Source: an uncultured Pelagibacteraceae bacterium (lineage in GTDB: Bacteria > Pseudomonadota > Alphaproteobacteria > Pelagibacterales > Pelagibacteraceae). From it: a stretch of DNA of 64,000 bases. The stretch lies in contig CACETY010000004.1 in NCBI GenBank assembly GCA_902562645.1, positions 1 through 64,000 on the forward strand. Direction: 5' to 3'. Below, one piece after another: positions 40,119-49,649 of this stretch (the stretch's first letter is position 1; each line of letters starts with the position of its first letter). A program made the translations under genes and the position numbers. A model generated the notes under the pieces. The model was given only the letters and a program-made list of their open reading frames with translations. It did no database searches and was not told the DNA's origin.

Positions 40119-40948
40119 TAGTTGCTTATAACTTCAATTTTTGTATTTATACTTTCAGGATTAATATTTATATCTTTTGTTTTCAAGTCAAATTCTACTA
40201 TTCCAGCTTTCATAGTTGATTTAGGGTCTGTAATTATTACATCATTGTAAGCAATTGCTTTATTTGTACTCATATTGATATCAAAATTTGCACATGAAAT
40301 TTTCTTGTCTTGATAATTTATTATTACATTTTTATAAAATTTTGAATTTAAATTTGAAATATTGTACTCAGCATAATCAGAGGTTATAAAAATTGTATCT
40401 CTTTTATCGGAATTAATTTCACCTCTCACGTTTTCTAAGTCTAATATATTTTTATTTGAATTATTGGTTTTGCCTGAATTAGCAAGAAGTTGGAATCTGT
40501 TACCCCTTTCATCCACTGATGTATATTCAACGTCTTTTACAAAGTTTTTAATTTCTTTATCTTTATCTTCTAGTTTAATTTTTTTTATTTCATTTTTTTC
40601 TATCAGTTTAGTTTCTTCTTTTTTTTTATCTACTTCATTTTTTTTATTTTTTTTTATTTCTTCATTTTTACTTAAAGTTTTTTTCTCACTTTCCAAAGCA
40701 TTTGTTTCTTCCACAGTAATTTTTTCATTAATTTTTGTTTGTAATTTTTTACTAAGATTATTATTTTTTAATTCTAATTCTAATATTTTTTTTTCAAGAT
40801 CTAATAATTTTTTATTTTCGATACCTTCACTTAATTTAATTTCTTCAACCACTTTTTTTTTTTCATCAAAGTATTTAAAGTATACTGCACCTATAATAAT
40901 CGGTATTAATAAAAGAATTACAATTTGAATGAGAGATTTAAATGACAT
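40118..40948 (-). CDS. lptC: LptC-like LPS export protein with long charged linker
   Basis: N-terminal TM, Lys/Glu-rich coiled linker, C-terminal OstA-like beta repeats (YTSVDERGNRFQLLANSG...ITSDYAEYNISN). Confidence 0.7.
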   Translation of the reverse strand: MSFKSLIQIVILLLIPIIIGAVYFKYFDEKKKVVEEIKLSEGIENKKLLDLEKKILELELKNNNLSKKLQTKINEKITVEETNALESEKKTLSKNEEIKKNKKNEVDKKKEETKLIEKNEIKKIKLEDKDKEIKNFVKDVEYTSVDERGNRFQLLANSGKTNNSNKNILDLENVRGEINSDKRDTIFITSDYAEYNISNLNSKFYKNVIINYQDKKISCANFDINMSTNKAIAYNDVIITDPKSTMKAGIVEFDLKTKDININPESINTKIEVISN

Positions 40949-41965
40949 TTACGTTATGTTTGCATCTAAAATGTTATGTATATGAATAAAACCAATTGTT
41001 TTATTTTTATTTTTATTCTGATGTACACATAAACTTGTAATTTTTTTATTATTCATTATTGAAAGAGCTTCAACAGCTAGCATATTTTTATCGACACTTA
41101 ATGGTTTTCTTTTCATCACTTTTTTAATTTTTAGATTTTTAAAATCTTTATTCATATTAGATATTCTCTTTAAATCACCATCAGTAATAATGCCTGTAGT
41201 ATTTTTAAGATTATTTCTTACAACTAATGTGCCCAGACCTTTTCTAGTTATAGTTTTTAATGCAATTTTCATGCTTAGATCTTGATTTATAAATGGAATT
41301 TTATTTCCATAAATCATTAAATCTTCAACAGTTTTAAGTTTTATTGAAAGGGCACCACTCGGATGAAATTTTTTGAAATCAATTTTGCCAAATTTTTTAT
41401 ATTGCATACACGTTATTGCGATTGCATCACCTAGTGCAATCTGTACTGTGGTTGATGAAGTTGGAACAAAGTTACCTGGCCCAGCCTCTTTAACTGATGG
41501 TAATAAAAATGACACATCTGAATTCTTATATAAAAGTGAGTCTTTTTTAGAAGTGATACCAATTAATTTTATATTTTTATTGCGTGATGAATATTGAACT
41601 ATATTTTTTAATTCTTCACTTTGCCCGCTAAGGCTAATTAATATTAAGATATCATTTGATGTAACCTGACCCAAGTCACCATGACTCGCGTTTGAGGCAT
41701 CTAGAAAGAAAGAAGGTGTACCTGTAGAGGATAATGTTGCCGACCACTTTCTTCCTATAATTCCACTTTTTCCAACACCCGAAACTATAACTTTGCCGTT
41801 TTTACAATTAACAATTGTTTTTATAATTTTTTCAAAAGAATTTCCTATACTAGAATGTAGTTTTTTAAGAGAAGCTGATTCAAGTTTAATTACGTCTTTA
41901 GCAATTTTTAATAATTTTTTATCTTTCATTTTAATGTGACCAGACATCATCTTTAAAAGACGCAA
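40949..41965 (-). CDS. kdsD: Arabinose-5-phosphate isomerase (KpsF/GutQ family; SIS + CBS)
   Basis: VVSGVGKSGIIGRKWSATLSSTGTPSFFLDASNASHGDLG, two CBS domains. Confidence 0.93.
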   Translation of the reverse strand: MRLLKMMSGHIKMKDKKLLKIAKDVIKLESASLKKLHSSIGNSFEKIIKTIVNCKNGKVIVSGVGKSGIIGRKWSATLSSTGTPSFFLDASNASHGDLGQVTSNDILILISLSGQSEELKNIVQYSSRNKNIKLIGITSKKDSLLYKNSDVSFLLPSVKEAGPGNFVPTSSTTVQIALGDAIAITCMQYKKFGKIDFKKFHPSGALSIKLKTVEDLMIYGNKIPFINQDLSMKIALKTITRKGLGTLVVRNNLKNTTGIITDGDLKRISNMNKDFKNLKIKKVMKRKPLSVDKNMLAVEALSIMNNKKITSLCVHQNKNKNKTIGFIHIHNILDANIT

Positions 41966-42542
41966 AATCTAACTCAACTCTTGTGTTTATAAATTTAATT
42001 GTTCTTTCATAAAGATCTAATCTTTTTTCTCTCTCTAATATATCCTTTAATCCAGCAAAAATTTTATGTAAATAAAGAACATCTTGTGCACAATACTTCA
42101 ATTGCTTATCTGAAAGATTCCCTCCAAAATAAGAAGTCTGCAACTGTTTACTTATGTCTATACCTATAAATTCTTTAATTAAATCCTTTAAACCATGCTT
42201 ATCAGAATAACTTCTAGCAATTTTACTCATTATTTTTGTGCAATTAATATTTTCAACGTTTACTTCTAAATATTTTTTAATAAACAAAAGATCTGCTCTG
42301 GCATAATGGAATAATTTGCCTATTTTATTATTTGTTAGGATTTTTTTTAAATTTGGTGCATTATAATTGTCTTTATCTAGTTGTATAATGTGAGCATCGT
42401 TATTACCTGATGATATTTGAATTAAGCACAGTCTATCTCTTTCAACATTTAATCCTGTGAACTCACAATCAATGGCAATCTTGTCACTGAACTTTATTTC
42501 ATCTGGTAAATCTTTTTTATGTAATTTAATATCTAAATTCAT
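41931..42542 (-). CDS. rnd: Ribonuclease D-like 3'-5' exonuclease
   Basis: IAIDCEFTGLNVERDRLCLIQIS, FHYARADLLFI, YCAQDVLYLHKI. Confidence 0.88.
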   Translation of the reverse strand: MNLDIKLHKKDLPDEIKFSDKIAIDCEFTGLNVERDRLCLIQISSGNNDAHIIQLDKDNYNAPNLKKILTNNKIGKLFHYARADLLFIKKYLEVNVENINCTKIMSKIARSYSDKHGLKDLIKEFIGIDISKQLQTSYFGGNLSDKQLKYCAQDVLYLHKIFAGLKDILEREKRLDLYERTIKFINTRVELDFASFKDDVWSH

Positions 42543-42558
42543 TAATAGATATATATAT

Positions 42559-43524
42559 ATGAAAAATCAGGATTCAATTTTAATATTTGGTTCTTCTGGA
42601 CAAATCGGGAAGTCATTAATAAGAATATTTACTAAAAATAACTACAGAGTTATTGCAGTAACCAGAAGTATACATCGAAAAGGCTATCAAATAAAAACTC
42701 AGTCTAACTATGGATATCTCGAATTGGAGGAAGTTAATTCATTTAGTGAAGAAATTATATCAAGATTAATGAAAAAAGCTTCTATATGTATAAATTTAAT
42801 TGGAATTTTATATGAAAAAAAAGAAAACCAATTTGATTTAATACATTCACATTTACCATCTTTGCTCTCAAAGATGGCTTCTAAAAACTCACTTAATCAA
42901 TTTATTCATTTATCTGCTTTAGGAATAGAGTCTGCAAAAGATAGCGAGTATGCAAAAAGCAAATTAAGTGGTGAAAAAAAAGTAAGAGAAAATTTTTCCA
43001 ACTCTATAATTTTGAAGCCATCAATTGTATATTCAGTAGATGATAATTTTACAACAAACTTTATGAGTTTATTAAGTAAACTTCCAATAATGCCGTTGTA
43101 CTATAATGGAAGAACTAAATTCACACCTATACATGTCACCGATCTTTCAAATATAATTTTTAAAATTGTTCAAAATAAAATTATTGGACAAACTATAGAA
43201 TGTATTGGTCCTGAAGTATTTACATTTAAAGAGATAATATTAAAGATTTTAAAATCAATAAATAAAAAAAGACTTTTATTTTCCTTACCTTTGCCTTTAG
43301 CAAAATTAAATGCTAAGTTATTTCAATTAATGCCAAAACCACTTCTTACCCTTGATCAATTAAGATTACTTAGATATGACAATATTGTTTCAAAAAAATA
43401 TAAAACTAACTTTGATTTAAAAATGTATGCTAATAAAAAATTCGATGAGGAAATAAATCGTTATAGTTATAATTGGACAATTGGAGGTCAATTTTCAAAA
43501 AAAAGAATTGATAAAGTAAATTAA
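42559..43524 (+). CDS. NDUFA9-like atypical SDR / complex I-associated NAD(P)-binding protein
   Basis: ILIFGSSGQIGKSLIRIFTKNNYRVIAVTRS; start refined to MKNQDS (42559), since the upstream ORF part is antisense to rnd. Confidence 0.85.
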   Translation: MKNQDSILIFGSSGQIGKSLIRIFTKNNYRVIAVTRSIHRKGYQIKTQSNYGYLELEEVNSFSEEIISRLMKKASICINLIGILYEKKENQFDLIHSHLPSLLSKMASKNSLNQFIHLSALGIESAKDSEYAKSKLSGEKKVRENFSNSIILKPSIVYSVDDNFTTNFMSLLSKLPIMPLYYNGRTKFTPIHVTDLSNIIFKIVQNKIIGQTIECIGPEVFTFKEIILKILKSINKKRLLFSLPLPLAKLNAKLFQLMPKPLLTLDQLRLLRYDNIVSKKYKTNFDLKMYANKKFDEEINRYSYNWTIGGQFSKKRIDKVN

Positions 43525-43781
43525 TGTTAGCAAATATTATTTATTTAGTAGTATTTATTATTTTAGCTTTTGTTTTATCTATTGCTGTAAAAGCTATAAC
43601 TAGAGGTGTCGAAGCAAAGCAAACATTGAAAGAAGAAAAAAATTTTCAATTAAATAAAGAAGAAAATAAAATTTCAAATAAAGAGATAGTAAATCAATTA
43701 AAAGAATTAAAAGATCTTAATGATAGTGGAGTTATTTCTGATGATGAATTTCAAAAAGCCAAAGAAAAGATATTAAACTAA
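43524..43781 (+). CDS. Hypothetical membrane protein with C-terminal SHOCT domain
   Basis: N-terminal TM; C-terminal LKELKDLNDSGVISDDEFQKAKEKIL. Confidence 0.75.
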   Translation: MLANIIYLVVFIILAFVLSIAVKAITRGVEAKQTLKEEKNFQLNKEENKISNKEIVNQLKELKDLNDSGVISDDEFQKAKEKILN

Positions 43782-44272
43782 GCAGATTTTACTTTTTTTT
43801 CTATAAATTTTGGAACATCGTCATCTTTATCAACAACTTCCTCTTTCTTGCCTTTTGGTTGAAAAACAATCATTAGGTGTAAAGGACAATAAGAAAATTT
43901 TTCAACAGTTTTTCTTCCACAAAATGAGGAATCTGGTTCATCTGGATGTCCTTCCATATATTTGCAAGTTTGCTCATTTAAATCCTCTAAGTGAAGATTT
44001 TTAGCTGGTTCAAAGTTTTTATCTAAAAGAAGAGTCCTAAATTTTTGTTTTCTACTAACTTTTTTAAAGTTGTTAATGCCTTCATGTGCCTCTTTAGTAT
44101 TATGTGATATTGTCGACCTTGTTTTAATTTTTGCTGATAAGTTCAATCTATGAGCTTTACCAATTACAGCGTTTCGACTTACGCCACCAATTATTTCTGC
44201 AATTTGACTTGCTGTCTGACCTTTGCCCCAAAGATCTTTAAGTTTATTAACTTTCTCTTCTGTCCAACTCAT
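43778..44272 (-). CDS. gcrA: GcrA cell-cycle regulator
   Basis: MSWTEEKVNKLKDLWGKGQTASQIAEIIGGVSRNAVIGKAHRLNL; C-terminal CKYMEGHPDEPDSSFCGR...YCPLH. Confidence 0.95.
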   Translation of the reverse strand: MSWTEEKVNKLKDLWGKGQTASQIAEIIGGVSRNAVIGKAHRLNLSAKIKTRSTISHNTKEAHEGINNFKKVSRKQKFRTLLLDKNFEPAKNLHLEDLNEQTCKYMEGHPDEPDSSFCGRKTVEKFSYCPLHLMIVFQPKGKKEEVVDKDDDVPKFIEKKVKSA

Positions 44273-44399
44273 AATACTATATTTAGTATAATTATATTTA
44301 AATACAACATTATCTAGAAATCACACTTAATACTTTATAACAAGCATTTTTTTATGTTTTTTAACAATTATCAAAAAAAAAGTTTATTAATAAATACTT

Positions 44400-45212
44400 A
44401 TGGTTGAATTACAGAAAAAATACCAGATTGGTGCGAGAAGGTTTGGAATTATAAACTGGGTAGGGACTTATTCTTTATTTAAAAAAGAAGTTCTTAGATT
44501 TCTTACAGTATCTGGCCAAACTTTGTTTGGTCCAATACTTACCAGTATATTATTTTTAACAGTTATTTCTTTAGCGATTGGTGATCAAAGAGCTGATGTA
44601 CTTGGAGTTACATATATAAAGTTTTTGGCTTGTGGTTTAATAATGATGCAAGTAATTCAACAAAGTTTTGCACATTCTAGCTCATCATTAATGATGGGTA
44701 AAATGATGGGTACAATTACTGATGTTGTCCATAGTCCTTTATCATCATCAGAAGTAGTTTTTGCAATAACATTTGCTTCTGCTGCAAGAGGCTTGCTCAT
44801 TGCATTGTCCTCAACTTTAATATTTATCTTTTTTATAGATTTATCTATTCAAAATTATCTTTTATGGTTTGTATATTTGTTACTAGGCGGATTAGTGATG
44901 GGATCACTTGGGATTATAGTCGGCTTATATGCTGATAAATTTGATCAAATGAGTACTGTTACAAATTTTATTATTGTACCATTAAGTTTTTTAAGTGGCA
45001 CTTTTTACAGTATTGATAAATTACCTTATTTTTTAAAAGTTCTAAGTAATTATAATCCTTTTTTTCATATGATAGATGGATTTAGATATTCATTTATTGG
45101 TCAATTAGACGGATCGATAACATTTGGTATTACACTGCTAACTTTTTTAAGTTTGGTTATTACTTACCTTGCATACATTCTTGTACACAAAGGTTACAAA
45201 ATTAAATCATAG
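44400..45212 (+). CDS. ABC-2 type transporter permease
   Basis: ABC-2 membrane topology; GTFYSIDKLPYFLKVLSNYNPFFHMIDGFRYSFIG. Confidence 0.9.
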   Translation: MVELQKKYQIGARRFGIINWVGTYSLFKKEVLRFLTVSGQTLFGPILTSILFLTVISLAIGDQRADVLGVTYIKFLACGLIMMQVIQQSFAHSSSSLMMGKMMGTITDVVHSPLSSSEVVFAITFASAARGLLIALSSTLIFIFFIDLSIQNYLLWFVYLLLGGLVMGSLGIIVGLYADKFDQMSTVTNFIIVPLSFLSGTFYSIDKLPYFLKVLSNYNPFFHMIDGFRYSFIGQLDGSITFGITLLTFLSLVITYLAYILVHKGYKIKS

Positions 45213-45218
45213 TATTAA

Positions 45219-46385
45219 ATGAGTTCTTTAGCTAAAAATTATAAAAGAAGAAACTTATCCTTCAATAAAGGTAAAGGATCTTTTTTATATACAAAAAGAG
45301 GAATAAAGTATTTAGATTTTGTTCAAGGAATTGCTGTTAATTCTTTAGGTCATGCAAACCCGAATTTAGTAAAAGCAATAAATAAACAATCAAAAAAACT
45401 TTGGCACGTTTCTAATTCTTTTATTATTCCTGAGGGCGAAACGTTAGCAAAAAAATTGACCAAGAATACTTTTGCTGAAGCTGTTATTTTTCAAAATAGT
45501 GGAGCAGAGGCTACAGAAGCTGCCATAAAAGTTGCTAGGAGATATTTTTATTCAATAGGGCAACCAAAAAAAAATAGAATTCTATGTATAAAAAATTCGT
45601 TTCATGGAAGAACTATTGCAGCAATAAATGCTAGTGGATCAAAAAAAATGGTAGAGGGATTTGGCCCAAAAGTGGGCGGATTTGATCATTTTAAATTTGG
45701 CAACCATAAGGAATTGAAAAGAAAAATTACAAGTAAAACTGCTGCTATAATGATTGAACCAATAATGGGCGAGGGAGGTATTAAAGTCATACCTCCATGG
45801 TGTCTTAGAGAATTGAGAAGGATTTGTAATAAAAAAAAAATTCTTCTAATTTTAGACGAAGTTCAGTGTGGAATTGGCAGATCAGGAAAGTTTTTTTCTT
45901 ATGAATATGCAAACATAAAGCCAGATATAGTTCCAATTGCAAAAGGAATTGGAGGTGGGTTCCCAATAGGTGCAGTGTTAATGACAAAAAAAGTTTCTAA
46001 GGCTATGGTTCCAGGCACACATGGATCTACTTTTGGCGGAAACCCTCTAGCAATGTCAGTTGGTAATGCTGTTATGGATGAAATTTTTAAAAAGGGCTTT
46101 CTTTCAAAAGTAAGAAGTAATTCAAAATATTTTATTACAGAACTAAATAAAATTAAAAATAAATTTCCTTATATTATTAAAGATATAAGAGGAACAGGAT
46201 TAATTTTGGGAATACAATTACATAATGATCAGACAAAATTTATTCAGAGTTTATTGAAGAATAAATTATTAACAATTAGAGCAGCTGAAAATGTTATAAG
46301 AATTTTGCCTCCATTAAATGTTAATAAAAATGAAATAAATATAGCCTTAAAAATTATCAACAAGGTTTGTGAAGGATATAAATAA
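45219..46385 (+). CDS. argD: Acetylornithine aminotransferase
   Basis: NSGAEATEAAIKVARR, LDEVQCGIGRSGKFFSYE, GTHGSTFGGNPLA. Confidence 0.94.
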   Translation: MSSLAKNYKRRNLSFNKGKGSFLYTKRGIKYLDFVQGIAVNSLGHANPNLVKAINKQSKKLWHVSNSFIIPEGETLAKKLTKNTFAEAVIFQNSGAEATEAAIKVARRYFYSIGQPKKNRILCIKNSFHGRTIAAINASGSKKMVEGFGPKVGGFDHFKFGNHKELKRKITSKTAAIMIEPIMGEGGIKVIPPWCLRELRRICNKKKILLILDEVQCGIGRSGKFFSYEYANIKPDIVPIAKGIGGGFPIGAVLMTKKVSKAMVPGTHGSTFGGNPLAMSVGNAVMDEIFKKGFLSKVRSNSKYFITELNKIKNKFPYIIKDIRGTGLILGIQLHNDQTKFIQSLLKNKLLTIRAAENVIRILPPLNVNKNEINIALKIINKVCEGYK

Positions 46386-46387
46386 TA

Positions 46388-47320
46388 ATGAAAAACTTTC
46401 TTCATATTAGAGATATTCCCCTAAAAGATTTAAAAAAAATTATTTCTGATGCAAAAATTAGAAAATCAAAAAGAAGAAAATTAAATACCCTTGATCCAGA
46501 CAAAGACTCACCTTTAAAGGGTAAAATTCTTTTACAGATGTTTGAAAAATCTAGCCTAAGAACTAGATTAAGTTTTTATTTGGCTATTAAACAATTAGGT
46601 GGAGGATCCTTGACATTAAGACCAGAGGAATTGCACCTAGGTATTGGTAGTGAAAGTATAGCAGATACATCTAAAATTTTGTCAACTTATGGTAACGCTT
46701 TTATGTTGAGAACAGACTCGGATAAAAAATTAGATCAATTCAAAAAATATTCGAATATACCAATAATAAATGGATTAAGCCCATCTTCACATCCCACTCA
46801 AGTTTTATCAGATATTTTTACAATTCAAGAAATAAAAAAGAAAAGTATTTCGAAATTAAAACTATGTTGGATAGGTGATGCTAATAACAACATGATGAAT
46901 AGCTTAATAGAAGCCTGTATAAAATTTTCTGTTTCTCTAAATATTGCATGCCCTAAAAGCTATCAGCCAAATAAAATGTTTATTTCTTTGATAAAAAAAC
47001 AAAAAGGAAAAATAAAAATTTTTAATAAAAAAGAGATAGCTGTTAAAAACTCTGATGTTGTAATGACAGACAAAATCATTTCTTTAAACGATAATGTAAA
47101 TAAGCAAAAGAAACTTAAATCATTTAAAAATTTTAAAGTGGATGCAAAAACTATGAAATTGGCCAAGAAAAATGCAATATTTCTGCATTGTCTACCTAGA
47201 GGAAATGAAGTAACAGAAGAAGTGTTTCTTGGTAAACAATCTAAAGTATGGCAACAAGCTCTAAACAGGGTTTATGTTCAAAAGAGTATTTTATTATATT
47301 GTTTTGGCAAACTAAGGTAG
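46388..47320 (+). CDS. argF: Ornithine carbamoyltransferase family (divergent motifs)
   Basis: FEKSSLRTRLSF, HPTQVLSDIFTI, HCLPRGNEVTEEVF; directly after argD. Confidence 0.88.
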   Translation: MKNFLHIRDIPLKDLKKIISDAKIRKSKRRKLNTLDPDKDSPLKGKILLQMFEKSSLRTRLSFYLAIKQLGGGSLTLRPEELHLGIGSESIADTSKILSTYGNAFMLRTDSDKKLDQFKKYSNIPIINGLSPSSHPTQVLSDIFTIQEIKKKSISKLKLCWIGDANNNMMNSLIEACIKFSVSLNIACPKSYQPNKMFISLIKKQKGKIKIFNKKEIAVKNSDVVMTDKIISLNDNVNKQKKLKSFKNFKVDAKTMKLAKKNAIFLHCLPRGNEVTEEVFLGKQSKVWQQALNRVYVQKSILLYCFGKLR

Positions 47321-47842
47321 TTGTAAGGGACTATCAGCATTAGCATTCATATATAGAATTACTGAAGCTCTATCTTTCTCTTTTTTTAATCCTGCGAAAG
47401 CCATTTTGGTACCCTTTATATATGAAGCAGGTTTTATTAAAAAACTATTCATCTCTTGGAAAGTCCAATCCTTTCCAAATGCTATCAATGCTTTTGAATA
47501 TTTATAATCTTCCAAAGCACCCATATTTCTACCTAGTACATTATAAAGTGCTGGGCCAATATTGTTTCTTCCGCCTTTTTTAATCGAATGACATGCACTA
47601 CATTTCTTAAAGACCTTCTTTCCATGATCAACACTTCCCATGGCTAATAGAGCAGATATGTCAACTGCTTCAACTGCTGAGGAAGCCTTGGTACTATCTG
47701 TTTCAGCAAATTCAACTTTATAAGCTGACTGACTTGGCCTCTCTACATAATAGATAATGTCTGAAATTTTAGTTATTCCAAATATAACAACAAAGATTAC
47801 TACTACAGCTGCTATAATTTTATTTATTTCAAATGAGTCCAT
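47312..47842 (-). CDS. Membrane-anchored c-type cytochrome (cytochrome c2/CycM-like)
   Basis: N-terminal TM, KKCSACHSIKKGGRNNIGPALYNVLGR. Confidence 0.92.
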   Translation of the reverse strand: MDSFEINKIIAAVVVIFVVIFGITKISDIIYYVERPSQSAYKVEFAETDSTKASSAVEAVDISALLAMGSVDHGKKVFKKCSACHSIKKGGRNNIGPALYNVLGRNMGALEDYKYSKALIAFGKDWTFQEMNSFLIKPASYIKGTKMAFAGLKKEKDRASVILYMNANADSPLQLP

Positions 47843-47938
47843 GATTTTTAATTATTATCCTCGTATAACATGTTAAACAAAAAAAAAACTAAATTTAAAT
47901 TTAATTATTGCGTCTGAAAGACGCATAATACTTAGTTT

Positions 47939-48676
47939 ATGAGCAATACAGTAATTTTAATTCCTTCAAGATTGGCTGCAACAAGGTTGCCAAATAAACC
48001 TTTATTAAAAATCAATAATATTTCAATTATCAATCATGTTTACAAAATTGCAAAATCATCTCTTATTGGAGAAAGTTATGTTGCAACAGGTGATAAAGAA
48101 ATATTTGAAGAGGTCACTAAGCTTGGAGGAAAATGTATTTTAACCAAAAAAGATCATAAAACTGGAACTGACAGAATTTTTGAGGCTTATCAAGAGTTAA
48201 GAGATGACAAAATTGAATATGTAATAAATCTTCAAGGAGATGAACCCATGCTTGATATTGAAGATGTGCATAATCTTCTAAAAAAAACTATTGAAAAAAA
48301 ATCTAAAATTTCAACATTAGCTTGTCAAATTGAAGACGAAAAATTTTTCTTAAATAAAAATATTGTAAAAGTAACTACAAAAAAGGAACTTAATCAAAAC
48401 AATCTATCAACAGCATCATCATTCACGAGAGAAATTGAAAATAATCAAAAAAACATTTATCACCATATTGGAATTTATATTTATCACGTTTTATATTTAG
48501 AAAAGTTTGTGCAATTAGAGCAAACTCAGAATGAAAAATCACAAAACCTAGAGCAATTGAGACTAATAGATAATAATATTGAAATAGATGTAGGATTAGC
48601 GAAAACTAAACCAATTGGTGTAGATACAGCTGAAGATTATCTAGAAATAAAAAAAATTATGGAATATAAAAATTAA
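47939..48676 (+). CDS. kdsB: 3-deoxy-manno-octulosonate cytidylyltransferase
   Basis: IPSRLAATRLPNKPLL, KTGTDRIFEAYQ, NLQGDEPM. Confidence 0.95.
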   Translation: MSNTVILIPSRLAATRLPNKPLLKINNISIINHVYKIAKSSLIGESYVATGDKEIFEEVTKLGGKCILTKKDHKTGTDRIFEAYQELRDDKIEYVINLQGDEPMLDIEDVHNLLKKTIEKKSKISTLACQIEDEKFFLNKNIVKVTTKKELNQNNLSTASSFTREIENNQKNIYHHIGIYIYHVLYLEKFVQLEQTQNEKSQNLEQLRLIDNNIEIDVGLAKTKPIGVDTAEDYLEIKKIMEYKN

Positions 48677-48679
48677 ATT

Positions 48680-49507
48680 ATGAAAATTGCTTATCAAGGT
48701 GTTGCAGGAAGTTACAGCGAAAGTTGTGCTAAAAAAATGTATCCAAATAGTGAAACAATACCCTGCAAAACATTTGATGAATGCTTTGAAAGGTCTAGTG
48801 AAGATAATTCAATTAAATCTCTAATTCCAGAATCGAATAAAACAACCGGAAATATTGGTGTCGAGTATTTGATTTTTAAATACAGGTTAAATATTTATGC
48901 AGAGCATTTTTTTCCAATTAATCATAATCTTTTAGGATTGAAAGATTCCAATATAGAAGACATAAAAGATGTTTACTCACATGCACAAGCATTAAGCCAA
49001 TCTTCAAGTTTTATTAAGAAGAAAAAATTTATTGAAAATGTTAGAGCTGATACAGCTGGTTCAGCAAAATTTGTTTCAGAAACTAAAGACAAATCTAAAG
49101 CTGCTATAGCTTCTAGTCTTAGTGCAGAAATATATGGTCTTAAAATTCTTCAAGAAAATGTCCAAGATGATAAAGATAACGTGACTAGATTTTTATTACT
49201 TGGTAAAGATATTTTTCAACCAGATTTTTCTAATGATAATCATATAACATCAATATTATTTAAGTTGAAAAGTAAACCTGCTGCTCTTTACTCTGCACTG
49301 TCAGGATTTGCAATAAATGGAGTTAATATGAGTAAATTACAAAGTTTTCCCGAAAAGAACTCATTTTCCTCATATTTTTTTCTATGTGATATTGATGGAC
49401 ATATAGAGTCTCCTAAAATCAAAAACTCACTTGAGGAATTAGGTCTGCATTGTCAAGATATGCACGTTCTAGGTGTTTATAAATCCGATAAATTTAGACA
49501 AAAATAA
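48680..49507 (+). CDS. pheA: Prephenate dehydratase
   Basis: IAYQGVAGSYSESCAKKMYP, IPESNKTTGNIGVEYLIF, VTRFLLL, KPAALYSAL...GVNMSKLQSFP (ACT). Confidence 0.93.
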   Translation: MKIAYQGVAGSYSESCAKKMYPNSETIPCKTFDECFERSSEDNSIKSLIPESNKTTGNIGVEYLIFKYRLNIYAEHFFPINHNLLGLKDSNIEDIKDVYSHAQALSQSSSFIKKKKFIENVRADTAGSAKFVSETKDKSKAAIASSLSAEIYGLKILQENVQDDKDNVTRFLLLGKDIFQPDFSNDNHITSILFKLKSKPAALYSALSGFAINGVNMSKLQSFPEKNSFSSYFFLCDIDGHIESPKIKNSLEELGLHCQDMHVLGVYKSDKFRQK

Positions 49508-49556
49508 ATTTATAACTTTCTTGTAGAATAGAAATTTTTATTGATATAATAAAGTT

Positions 49557-49643
49557 GGAGGCCAATCAGGTGGTGTTACCACAAATCCCCTAGGATCGAA
49601 AGATAGCAAGGGTAGTGAGTAATTTCCAGGTTGGTTGGTCTCC
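49557..49643 (+). ncRNA. ffs: Signal recognition particle RNA (4.5S-type)
   Basis: Closing stem GGAGGCCAA/TTGGTCTCC; domain IV CCCTAGGATCGAAAGATAGCAAGGG (AGG...GAAA tetraloop...AGCA); upstream of dnaX. Confidence 0.88.
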
Positions 49644-49649
49644 TTAAAA

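Noticed and set aside
40464-40928. 154-aa Ser/Phe-rich plus-strand ORF
   Set aside because: Antisense of the Lys/Glu-rich LptC linker; composition is explained by complementarity.
42457-42558. N-terminal extension of the NDUFA9-like ORF
   Set aside because: Overlaps rnd antisense; the NAD-binding motif fits a start at 42559.
44273-44399. GANTC (CcrM) methylation sites in the gcrA promoter region
   Set aside because: No GANTC site seen in this spacer on reading, so no support for a methylation-controlled gcrA promoter here.
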